Part shown: positions 1-6,437 of the stretch, in pieces
Position numbering within the stretch: the stretch's first letter is position 1
Layout of the letters: the number at the start of each line of letters is the position of its first letter
From: Opitutales bacterium UBA7389
GTDB taxonomy: Bacteria > Verrucomicrobiota > Verrucomicrobiia > Opitutales > Opitutaceae
DNA length: 15,051 nucleotides
Reading direction: 5' to 3'
Assembly (NCBI GenBank): GCA_002474325.1
Contig: DKNL01000129.1
Coordinates: forward strand, 1,232-16,282
Notes under the pieces: generated by a model
Database searches by the model: none
What the model was told of the DNA's origin: nothing
The model's input: only the letters and a program-made list of their open reading frames with translations
Translations under genes and position numbers: made by a program

Positions 1-2
1 TG

Positions 3-92
3 GCGGAAATCAACGGCGAGCCGCAAATGCGGCCCGAGCAGATCGGGCTAGAAGCCTGGAAAATTCTGAGCGAATCAACCAGTTGCAGTTGA
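3..92 (+). CDS. C-terminal fragment of an unidentified protein (cut by window start)
   Basis: An open frame enters the window from the left and ends at TGA 90-92. It gives 29 residues, reading AEINGEPQMRPEQIGLEAWK then ILSESTSCS. The composition (alternating charged and hydrophobic residues, a likely amphipathic final helix) looks like real coding sequence, and the other two + frames look less protein-like. I do not recognise the family from so short a tail. A 6-bp hairpin (GCTTTC/GAAAGC, 113-129) and a second one (141-156) lie just downstream, but neither is followed by a T-run, so a terminator is not established. Confidence 0.45.
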   Translation, partial: AEINGEPQMRPEQIGLEAWKILSESTSCS

Positions 93-292
93 GCCATACT
101 AAGCCGACTGACGCTTTCCGCTAGAAAGCAATTCTGGCTCTTGCCGCTCGCGGCAAATCAATCCGCCATTGGCCAACAGCATCCAACGTCTCGCACGCAT
201 CCGGTACGAATGGGTACTGCCCAGCAAACGATGGGTCATATTCTCGCTACGGCTATCGCTCACAATGATATCCTTATATCGTCTTTCCAATT

Positions 293-601
293 CTATTTTC
301 TCCCAAATTTAAATTTACTTTCCAGTGCCGTGATTAAGTCCCCAATCGTCAGCGCTTCCCTGTTTGAATTAGCCCCCGATACGGAGGCGTCACTATCATC
401 TCTACGCCCCCCCCTCCGACCATAACGAAGCTCCTTTTCTCCAACGATCCAAGTAGCATTATGATTCAAAAGTTCCTCATAACTGGATAGATGGGGTCGG
501 TGATTGCCAGTCGCGTCCGCTATTTCAGAAGCGGAACGCTCCTGGCAACACCCTATTTCCTCCAAGACCGAACGAGCCGATACTTCCTCTAACCCAATCA
601 C
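293..601 (-). CDS. small hypothetical protein translationally coupled to lexA; possible winged-helix fold
   Basis: This 102-residue ORF starts with GTG at 601-599, inside the last codons of lexA, so start and stop share GTGA. That 4-base overlap is typical of translational coupling and is the main reason to believe the gene. I do not recognise the family. Residues about 22-45 (SASEIADATGN then HRPHLSSYEELLNH) have the helix-turn-helix look of small regulators. They are followed by WIVGEKELRYGRRGGRR at about 51-67, which could be a basic wing. The tail is rich in Ser, Asp and Asn and ends in a short helix. No Cys pair, transmembrane segment or signal peptide is apparent. Because it follows lexA with no gap it is probably co-transcribed and SOS-controlled. 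It could still be a chance ORF. Confidence 0.5.
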   Translation of the reverse strand: MIGLEEVSARSVLEEIGCCQERSASEIADATGNHRPHLSSYEELLNHNATWIVGEKELRYGRRGGRRDDSDASVSGANSNREALTIGDLITALESKFKFGRK

Positions 602-1206
602 CTGAACACCTTTCTCGTTAGGGCGACCACAACGCCTTGAACGATCAATTCCGTTGCTGGAAGCAGATCGGGATAAGCTGCATTCTCCGCCTTTAAATAA
701 GGTTGCCCCTCCCTAAGAACGAATCGCTTTAGCGTCGTTTCCCCGTCTATGAGGGCCGCGACTACATCCCCATCAAGCGGTTCCCGATATTCCAAGACAA
801 CGACATCCCCCTCCTGGATATGCGCTCCCGTCATAGAGTCTCCTCGCACAGTTAAAGCAAAGGTTCGACTCGATTCGGATACTCCAATCGATGCCAGATC
901 TATAGCGACTCCACCATCTGAACGCTCCTCCTCGTAGGCTGGCAATCCCGCCGGAATCGCACCCAGCAAAGGCACCTCGCTAAAACGGCTCTCGTTGACC
1001 GGAAGCAGGTCGCCTGGCATACGCCTTATAAACCCTTTCCGCCCCAGAGCCTTCAAGTGATTGACCGCCGCGGTCTGGCTAGCGAATCCGAAATGCCGCT
1101 GAATCTCGCGAGTCGATGGCATCTTCCCTTTTCGAGAACGCCACTCCCTCACAAACTCTAGCACTTCTCGCTGCCTTTGCGTTAATAGGGTCTCATTAGT
1201 GTTCAT
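598..1206 (-). CDS. lexA: LexA SOS-response transcriptional repressor (self-cleaving S24 peptidase)
   Basis: LexA represses DNA-repair genes and cleaves itself when RecA filaments form on single-stranded DNA. The ~200-residue length fits the family. Numbering from ATG 1206, residues 6-65 are the winged helix (LTQRQREVLEFV near the start, then PSTREIQRHFGF). A linker leads to the cleavage region VPLLGAIPAG, with the expected Ala-Gly bond at A86-G87. The peptidase domain has Ser124 in RGDSM and Lys160 in TLKRF, so the catalytic dyad is complete. A GTG six bases upstream (1212) is in frame, but ATG 1206 agrees better with the family N-terminus and with the promoter position. No Shine-Dalgarno is visible. 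The gene reads straight into the small gene at 601-293 through a GTGA overlap. Confidence 0.95.
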   Translation of the reverse strand: MNTNETLLTQRQREVLEFVREWRSRKGKMPSTREIQRHFGFASQTAAVNHLKALGRKGFIRRMPGDLLPVNESRFSEVPLLGAIPAGLPAYEEERSDGGVAIDLASIGVSESSRTFALTVRGDSMTGAHIQEGDVVVLEYREPLDGDVVAALIDGETTLKRFVLREGQPYLKAENAAYPDLLPATELIVQGVVVALTRKVFR

Positions 1207-1214
1207 GAACACTA
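1197..1214. promoter_or_regulatory. 18-bp perfect palindrome, probable LexA operator (SOS box)
   Basis: The sequence TAGTGTTCATGAACACTA reads the same on both strands. Its core is TGTTC-AT-GAACA. As I recall, the motif reported for Verrucomicrobia LexA is TGTTC-N4-GAACA, so the arms match but the spacer here is two bases instead of four. The palindrome begins directly after the candidate -10 and covers the likely transcription start and the lexA ATG. Binding there would block initiation, which suits autorepression. Palindrome and position are seen; LexA binding is inferred. Confidence 0.75.
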
Positions 1215-1243
1215 TTTAGAGCTAAGGCCCGCCGTCTTGTCAA
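1215..1243 (-). promoter_or_regulatory. probable sigma-70 promoter of lexA
   Basis: On the minus strand a consensus -35 TTGACA (1243-1238) is followed by a 17-base spacer and a -10-like TCTAAA (1220-1215), matching TATAAT at 4 of 6 positions. The predicted transcription start falls near 1208, two bases before the lexA ATG. The transcript would then be leaderless or nearly so, in keeping with the missing ribosome-binding site. Confidence 0.6.
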
Positions 1244-1529
1244 ACACGGATTTTAAAAAAAATGCCCCGCTACCAAATGCTCAGATTCGGCCCCTTGGAT
1301 AGCGCATTTCAAAAGTGAATACGCAAACGAGCCCATCGTGTTCATCTATGCTCGACCAACAAGCGTCAAAAATTTAGGGTTTCACCCTACTAAATACTGC
1401 TAAATCCCGTATTGACTTTCAATCTATCCATTTCTTGTAACCAGATTGTAAGGAATTGCTTGATATGAAATCGATACCCTATAGACCTTTTGAAGTATAT
1501 ATAATTTCCCTCCCAACACACCCACACCT

Positions 1530-1561
1530 GCCAGGTCGCTTTTATAGCGGCCTGGCCTTTT
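1530..1561 (+). terminator. Rho-independent-like hairpin on the + strand with no gene upstream
   Basis: GCCAGGTCGCT (1530-1540) pairs with AGCGGCCTGGC (1546-1556) across a TTTAT loop. The 11-bp stem has a single G-U pair. CTTTTC follows, giving a short T-run at 1558-1561 in the + direction only. The next genes on both sides run on the minus strand, so it does not end any recognised gene. It may finish a small RNA starting near 1448, or it may be one copy of the hairpin repeats seen elsewhere in the window. Confidence 0.45.
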
Positions 1562-1731
1562 CATAGGAAAGATCCACTCCGGCTAAATTTCGGACTGTTC
1601 CAGAAGGCTCAGAATTCGGAGGATCCTTATAACGCTTGCGTGACATACGAACCATATCGCAATCAATTGGTTTGGGGAACTCGCTCGCGAGCCATTGCTA
1701 CAATGGAATTCACCCCCGTTGAATCTCTCGA

Positions 1732-4332
1732 CTAGACAGCTCCCACGACGAGTTCGACTCGATTCGATTCCTTCAAATAGCACTCTGCGAATCGAGCTAA
1801 ATCATCTTTACTCACGGAATCGATCTTGCGGTCGTACTCCTGCCCATCGTTGGCTGGCAAGCCGTAGGCCACATTCACCGCAGCATGGCTCGAGCAGGAA
1901 GCGTTTGTCTGCAATCCAATGCGGCGGGCAGCTTTCAGCCGAGATCGGCATCGAACCAGTTCTTCATCGGTTATGCCCAGCTCCAAAAGCCTACCCACTT
2001 CTGCAATCAATTCAGCGATCACTCGATCGTACCCTTCCCGCGACGTTCCAGCATAAAAATAGAACATGGCTGTATTTAGTCCAACGATACGACTTGATCG
2101 GACAAAGTATGCCAAGCCCAGATCCTCTCGGATACGCTCAAACAAGTGGCTCGACATGCCGCTAAACAACTCATCCGCCAATTCCGACACAGGGAAATCG
2201 TCGTCGAGCAACCCGGGACCCGGGTACGCATGGAAGACGACCGCTTGTTGCCTTTCCATTGGCGAACGGTGGGCACCAGGCGACCCCGGCTCTTCGAATG
2301 GGAATGCTCCCATCGGTTTTTCTCCAGTCGGCAATTTCGTCATTAGAGCTTCTAGTCTCGGGATGACATTACCGGAGTCGAACACGCCTGAAACCGCCAG
2401 CGTCACATTTCCTGACTTCAGCAAACGGTCCCGCAATGCGATAAGGTCAGCAGTCGTTAGGGGTTCCACGGTTTCCAGGGAGCCGGATCCCCCCAGCTGA
2501 AAGGGGTGCTCACCGAAAAAAAGCTTTCTCAATTCCCGACGACCAGCACTGACGACATCATCCAGATCTTCCTTGATGGCCGCCAAATGGGCTTCCTTCT
2601 CAATACTGAAAGTCTCTTCATCGATTTTAGAGTGGAGAAGGGCCTGCTCCAGGATATCCAGGGCCAAATCGATATCCGTAGGCAAAAAATCGATACCCAG
2701 GCCCAAGCTGTTGTTTCCCGCGAATTCGTAGAAGCTGGCTCCTGCCCCTTCAACCGTCTGGGCAACTTCATGGGCTGTTCTTTTTTCCGTATCCTTGGTG
2801 AGCAAGGTAGCCAACAGCGACGTCGAGCCTTGCTTGCCGTGCTCCTCCAATAGAGACCCTCCGTTTAAAACAACCCTTAAATGGGCATTAGGCAGTCTAT
2901 TATCTGAACGAACCAGCAGAGTACTCCCATTCGGCTGCTCACGCGTCTCGAATTCCGGATTGCTCCCTCGCGAGTCCGAAGCTTGAACATCCTCTGATTC
3001 CAGGTCTTTCGGGTTCAACGAAACGACTGTCATTCTTTCCTCAAGGAGCCATTCTCTCAATACGCGGACCAAATCCTCGGCTGTGATCCGCATGGCCTTT
3101 TTTAGATACTGTTGGGCGTACCGGATGTCGCCAATAACGACTTCGGCAGCAGCAAGTCTCGACGCTTGGCCACTCACCGTTTTGCGAGCATTGATCTCCG
3201 AAACTATTAGCTGCCTGACTGCTTTTCGGATGCGCTCTTCGGTAAAGTCGGCTGCCGTAAGCGAGCGCAAATACAGCTCTGTCTCGTCCAAGGCTTCTTG
3301 TCTCTTGTCCGGATCGCAGACTAGCGCCATATAAAAAACGCCTATCTCCCCGGGCGTCCAATTGGAGGCGTCTATCGTGTGGACGAGCTTCAGCTTTTCC
3401 CGCAATTGAACCGAGAGCAGAGAGCTATATCCATGGCCCAAGATCAAGGAAAGGGCATCGAGGACGGGAGTATCCGGGTGGGCTAGCCCTGCCGTCTGAA
3501 ACCCCATCGCCAACCGAACAATCTGTACCTCCTCATAGAGGGCTTTTGACCGACGAGCTAGCTGCCGAGGCTCCGAAGCAATATAGATATTGGGCAAGGG
3601 CTTTCGGATCAAATCGCCGAAAAATCTGTCGACCCGCCCTTTCATGTCCTGAACTTCGAAATCGCCCGAAACCACTAAAACCGCGTTATTAGGAACATAA
3701 CGTCGCTCATAGTAGGCTACCAACTCATCCCTTGAGACCTTCGCGAACAAGTCCTTATAACCAATTATAGGATACCTATAAGGATGTGTTCGAAAAGCGG
3801 TTTCAAAAAGGGCTCGGATAAGCTTCCGATCCGGATCGTCTTCCCCCATGTCTATCTCGCGAAGGATGACATCCCGCTCTTTCTCGATTTCATCTGACGG
3901 TAAGGTCGATTTGAAAACCGAATCGCTTAGTACGTCGAGAGCGATGTCTACGTTTTCCGAAGGGATATCAATATAGTATACCGTCCTATCGAATGTCGTG
4001 TAGGCATTGATATAGCCGCCGGCCGCCTGCACACATTCAGAAATTTCCCGGCCTTCCCGCTTTTCTGTCCCCTTGAAGAGCATATGCTCCAGGTAGTGCG
4101 ACAGGCCCGAACCCAAGCTTCCCTCCTCGTGAATACTTCCCGACTTGATCCAAACCTGAGCCGAACACAAGGCCAGCGACTGGTCGGGTCTAAAGAGAAC
4201 CGTCAAGCCGTTTTCCAACTGATAGCAATGATAAGACTCCGCGGCCAGCGACTCCAGCAAGTCGGCATCCGGATGGCCTGCGTCCAAAAATGACTGTTGA
4301 TTATTCATGATTTGCGGACTCTGCGCTCTCAT
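1732..4332 (-). CDS. M16 family zinc metallopeptidase (two-domain, PqqL/insulinase type)
   Basis: This 866-residue protein carries two M16 modules in one chain. The N-terminal module has the inverted zinc motif HYLEH (H79, E82, H83) and a third ligand E159 in VILREID, 77 residues beyond E82, so it should be active. YVPNNAVLVVSGDF near residues 207-220 is typical of the family. The C-terminal module (about 455-866) lacks HxxEH; GSTSLLATLL stands at the equivalent place. That is normal for the non-catalytic half, which shapes the substrate chamber. I see no clear signal peptide, so location is uncertain. The substrate cannot be deduced. A second ATG at 4308 would remove eight residues, and neither start has a clear Shine-Dalgarno. 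The Minf_1886-family gene lies 52 bases upstream on the same strand, so they may be co-transcribed. Confidence 0.92.
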   Translation of the reverse strand: MRAQSPQIMNNQQSFLDAGHPDADLLESLAAESYHCYQLENGLTVLFRPDQSLALCSAQVWIKSGSIHEEGSLGSGLSHYLEHMLFKGTEKREGREISECVQAAGGYINAYTTFDRTVYYIDIPSENVDIALDVLSDSVFKSTLPSDEIEKERDVILREIDMGEDDPDRKLIRALFETAFRTHPYRYPIIGYKDLFAKVSRDELVAYYERRYVPNNAVLVVSGDFEVQDMKGRVDRFFGDLIRKPLPNIYIASEPRQLARRSKALYEEVQIVRLAMGFQTAGLAHPDTPVLDALSLILGHGYSSLLSVQLREKLKLVHTIDASNWTPGEIGVFYMALVCDPDKRQEALDETELYLRSLTAADFTEERIRKAVRQLIVSEINARKTVSGQASRLAAAEVVIGDIRYAQQYLKKAMRITAEDLVRVLREWLLEERMTVVSLNPKDLESEDVQASDSRGSNPEFETREQPNGSTLLVRSDNRLPNAHLRVVLNGGSLLEEHGKQGSTSLLATLLTKDTEKRTAHEVAQTVEGAGASFYEFAGNNSLGLGIDFLPTDIDLALDILEQALLHSKIDEETFSIEKEAHLAAIKEDLDDVVSAGRRELRKLFFGEHPFQLGGSGSLETVEPLTTADLIALRDRLLKSGNVTLAVSGVFDSGNVIPRLEALMTKLPTGEKPMGAFPFEEPGSPGAHRSPMERQQAVVFHAYPGPGLLDDDFPVSELADELFSGMSSHLFERIREDLGLAYFVRSSRIVGLNTAMFYFYAGTSREGYDRVIAELIAEVGRLLELGITDEELVRCRSRLKAARRIGLQTNASCSSHAAVNVAYGLPANDGQEYDRKIDSVSKDDLARFAECYLKESNRVELVVGAV

Positions 4333-4384
4333 ATTGTCAGCAATAAAAAGTCAAAACGTTGAAGGAACCCTTTAGATTATAGCG

Positions 4385-4825
4385 TTAAAGCGATTCAATC
4401 ACCTTGTATCGAGGCCGCTTCAATCGTCGCCGGCCTGGCTGGAAGGGCTTCAAAAAGGCTTCCTCGAAACCGTATATGGCGGCAAAATCCTCTTTGGTAT
4501 CATCCTCATTCTTGCTAAAAACCCCGTACTCGATCAGGTTGAACACCATCTCTCCAAAGTCTTCGCAACGCTCTAGGCCCCAAGAAGTCAGTACGGTATA
4601 CGCCATAGGTCCGAATTGATCCAAGGCATACTCGCGTACGCCTTCGAGCAGCTCTTGACCAGTAACATGTCTGTGGGTTTTGCTAACAACCTTGTCCTTC
4701 CGTTTACGCTCCTTATCCATGGTAAAGTCTAAGGATTCTTTAAGAAATCCGTAGGCTTCCCTAGTGTAACGATCATCTTCTTTGACGATCAAATTCACCA
4801 CTTCTAAGAAATTCTGCTTTTTCAT
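4385..4825 (-). CDS. Minf_1886 family protein (Verrucomicrobia/Planctomycetes-restricted, unknown function)
   Basis: This 146-residue protein matches my memory of the Minf_1886 family (also called Verruc_Plancto-restricted protein). Typical features are the start FLEVVNLIVKEDDRYTREAY, then HVTGQELLEGVREYALDQFG near residues 52-71, then LTSWGLERCEDFGEMVFNLI near 79-98. A basic tail PGRRRLKRPRY closes it. No enzyme motif, transmembrane segment or signal peptide is visible, and the predicted fold is mostly helical. The function is unknown. Its value here is taxonomic, as it points strongly to the PVC group. It lies just ahead of the M16 peptidase gene on the same strand and is divergent from mog, with 146 bases between the two starts holding both promoters. 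Confidence 0.88.
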   Translation of the reverse strand: MKKQNFLEVVNLIVKEDDRYTREAYGFLKESLDFTMDKERKRKDKVVSKTHRHVTGQELLEGVREYALDQFGPMAYTVLTSWGLERCEDFGEMVFNLIEYGVFSKNEDDTKEDFAAIYGFEEAFLKPFQPGRRRLKRPRYKVIESL

Positions 4826-4971
4826 TGGCTAGTGACCGCAAAGCTACCCGTTTTCGTCAGCCGGTCGAAACTCGACTCCTATGCTTCCCTCTACCGCTCC
4901 CCTGTCAATCCCGCAGGTCAACGCTTTTTACCATAGACCTTGGCATTGGATTCAATAGACCCAATCTATTC

Positions 4972-5505
4972 ATGGGAAAGAAAGCAAAAATTGGCGTAAT
5001 CAATGTGTCCGACCGGGCATCGAAAGGAATTTATGAGGATATTCCCGGCAAGGCATGCGTCGACTTGCTGAACGAATGGCTAATCACGCCTTTCGATGTC
5101 GAGTACGCCGTCGTGCCTGATGAGCAGGATCAAATCGAAGACAAGTTGAAACGCTTTTCCGATGATGTTTCCTGCAGCCTGATCGTCACCACTGGCGGGA
5201 CGGGTCCGGCATTTCGCGACATCACCCCGGAAGCCACAGCCAACGTTTGCCAAAAGATGCTTCCGGGATTCGGCGAAGAAATGCGGCAAGCCTCCCTCAA
5301 ATATGTGCCCACGGCGATCCTATCGCGGCAAACGGCGGGGATTCGCGGTAGTTGCTTAATCCTCAATCTTCCCGGCAAACCGAAAGCGATTCGAGAAAAC
5401 CTGGAAGCAGTTTTCCCGGCCATACCCTACTGCATCGACCTCATCGGTGGCGATTTCCTGGAGACAGATGAGTCTGTCATGAAGGCTTTCCGCCCTAAGA
5501 AGTAG
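4972..5505 (+). CDS. mog: molybdopterin adenylyltransferase (Mog/MogA type)
   Basis: Mog adenylylates molybdopterin, the step before MoeA inserts molybdate to form the molybdenum cofactor in the cytoplasm. The 177-residue length is right for a single-domain MogA. Motifs are IGVINVSDRAS at residues 7-17, TTGGTGPAFRDITPEA at 73-88 (phosphate loop and catalytic Asp), and the conserved tail GIRGSCLILNLPGKPKAIRE at 123-142. The reading frame is open upstream to 4825, but ATG 4972 is chosen because the family homology begins there; the upstream codons look like leader sequence. No strong Shine-Dalgarno is seen. No moeA, moaA or molybdoenzyme gene is in the window, and no Moco riboswitch was recognised in the leader. 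Confidence 0.9.
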   Translation: MGKKAKIGVINVSDRASKGIYEDIPGKACVDLLNEWLITPFDVEYAVVPDEQDQIEDKLKRFSDDVSCSLIVTTGGTGPAFRDITPEATANVCQKMLPGFGEEMRQASLKYVPTAILSRQTAGIRGSCLILNLPGKPKAIRENLEAVFPAIPYCIDLIGGDFLETDESVMKAFRPKK

Positions 5506-5554
5506 CAGGTGATTCACTAAGATACTCGCATCTCGCGAGCTTTATACCACTTTC

Positions 5555-5564
5555 GGAATATTCC
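5555..5564. promoter_or_regulatory. 10-bp palindrome upstream of arsR, candidate ArsR operator
   Basis: GGAATATTCC is a perfect palindrome 43 bases ahead of the arsR start and next to a -35-like TTGACG (5567-5572). A second palindrome, CTCGCGAG, lies at 5532-5539. ArsR repressors bind inverted repeats overlapping their own promoter, so one of these may be the operator. No good -10 was found at the standard distance, so the promoter itself stays uncertain. Confidence 0.3.
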
Positions 5565-5606
5565 TGTTGACGTATACTCCTATCCTAACATCTTCCCGAA
5601 AGGAAA

Positions 5607-5939
5607 ATGGAGATCGTATCCTTGCACAAGTGTCTCTCCGATCCAACTCGATTGCGAATTGTCAATCTGCTGCTTCGAGAGCCTCTTTGCGTCTGCGAAT
5701 TGCAGGAAGCCTTAGACGAGCCTCAAGTAAAGATGTCAAAGCATATTGGATACATGAAACGACAAGGGCTGCTAGATGTTCAGCGAAAAGCCAACTGGAA
5801 CTTCTATCGCATTTCCCCAAAACTTTCTGAGGCGGTTCTGGCTAGCTTGGAAGCCATCCGCACAGGCTATGCTAAGGATCCTAAATTGTCGGAGGATCTG
5901 AAAAAACTTGAACATTCACCAGGCGCTGCTTGCCGATAG
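5607..5939 (+). CDS. arsR: ArsR/SmtB-family arsenic-responsive repressor
   Basis: This is a 110-residue winged-helix metalloregulator. The N-terminal helix (LHKCLSDPTRLRIVNLL, residues 6-22) is characteristic. The recognition region is PLCVCELQEALDEPQVKMSK (26-45), with the CVCEL signature giving Cys28 and Cys30, the pair that binds As(III) in ArsR proteins. The third cysteine of the E. coli protein (three residues on) is absent. Cys9 or Cys109, in the tail GAACR, could supply it. The wing lies near residues 58-69. An AAAGGA sequence just before ATG 5607 is a plausible though closely spaced ribosome-binding site. It is first in a tight cluster, with arsC beginning 12 bases after its stop. Arsenite would release it from the DNA and switch the cluster on. 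Confidence 0.88.
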   Translation: MEIVSLHKCLSDPTRLRIVNLLLREPLCVCELQEALDEPQVKMSKHIGYMKRQGLLDVQRKANWNFYRISPKLSEAVLASLEAIRTGYAKDPKLSEDLKKLEHSPGAACR

Positions 5940-5951
5940 ATACTAAATATA

Positions 5952-6395
5952 ATGGAAAAGAAACGCGTACTCATTCTCTGCACGGGAAATTCCTGCCGTA
6001 GCCACATGGCCGAAGGCATTCTGCGGAATGTGGCTGGGGACCTATTTGAAGTTCATTCCGCTGGGTCTCAACCTGCTGGATACGTTCACCCTAAGGCCAT
6101 TACCGCCTTGGAAGAGATCGGTATCGATATATCCAGCCACGAATCCAAGCACATGGATCAATTTCTCGATCGAGACATCCAAACCGTGATAACTGTCTGC
6201 GGGAATGCGGACCAAGCCTGCCCCGTCTATCCTGGGCAATTGAACCGCTATCACTGGGGATTCGATGATCCCGCTAAAGTGGAAGAATCCGAATCCGAGA
6301 TCGTCAATGCCTTCAGAAGGATTCGGGATCAAATCAAACTCGTTTTCGAAGCCTATGCTCACGGCTATCGAGAAGGTCTCAGTTCCGCGAATTAG
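5952..6395 (+). CDS. arsC: arsenate reductase, low-molecular-weight phosphatase type
   Basis: ArsC reduces arsenate to arsenite. This 147-residue protein has the LMW protein tyrosine phosphatase loop CTGNSCRS with nucleophile Cys10 and Cys15. The Cys pair Cys83 and Cys90 in TVCGNADQACP corresponds to the relay cysteines of S. aureus ArsC (82 and 89), which points to a thioredoxin-coupled enzyme and away from a plain phosphatase. The acid motif is HWGFDDPA (101-108). The start lies 12 bases after arsR with no clear Shine-Dalgarno, suggesting coupled translation. The aquaglyceroporin gene follows 42 bases on. All catalytic residues are present. Confidence 0.93.
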   Translation: MEKKRVLILCTGNSCRSHMAEGILRNVAGDLFEVHSAGSQPAGYVHPKAITALEEIGIDISSHESKHMDQFLDRDIQTVITVCGNADQACPVYPGQLNRYHWGFDDPAKVEESESEIVNAFRRIRDQIKLVFEAYAHGYREGLSSAN

Positions 6396-6423
6396 GATTC
6401 TGGGAACTCCAAAATCCGCGACA

Positions 6424-6429
6424 AAGGAG
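6424..6429 (+). promoter_or_regulatory. strong Shine-Dalgarno of the aquaglyceroporin gene
   Basis: AAGGAG sits eight bases before ATG 6438. It is one of the few clear ribosome-binding sites in the window, where most genes have none, and it fixes the start of the channel gene. Confidence 0.7.
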
Positions 6430-6437
6430 CCAAAAAT

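Larger units (their letters stand above)
1215..1731. other. non-coding region between lexA and the M16 peptidase gene
   Basis: No convincing gene lies in these roughly 515 bases. The short ORFs here have compositions unlike protein. The right end of lexA's control region (1215-1243) is at the left. A 6-bp hairpin TAGGGT-TTC-ACCCTA lies at 1375-1389. A weak + strand promoter-like pair, TTGACT (1412-1417) with TGTAAC (1436-1441), precedes a strong hairpin with a short T-run at 1530-1561. Near the end of the peptidase gene lie a 10-bp palindrome GCTCGCGAGC (1683-1692) and a hairpin CCATTG-CTA-CAATGG (1692-1706), which may shape the 3' end of the peptidase mRNA. Confidence 0.5.

Noticed and set aside
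99..290. 63-codon frame on the minus strand downstream of the lexA-coupled gene
   Set aside because: Composition is rich in Arg and Ser without recognisable structure, and there is no start signal or homology that I recognise.
141..425. 94-codon frame on the + strand
   Set aside because: It lies largely opposite the small gene coupled to lexA, its composition is not protein-like (runs of Ser, Pro and Arg), and there is no ribosome-binding site.
1338..1355. possible second LexA box (TGTTC near 1339)
   Set aside because: Only one half-site is present; no GAACA arm lies at a 2- or 4-base spacing.
4826..4971. molybdenum cofactor riboswitch upstream of mog
   Set aside because: None of the conserved elements I know for that RNA could be recognised in the 146-base leader.
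4825..4971. longer N-terminus for Mog starting at 4825
   Set aside because: The extra 49 residues lack family homology and overlap the start region of the divergent Minf_1886-family gene.
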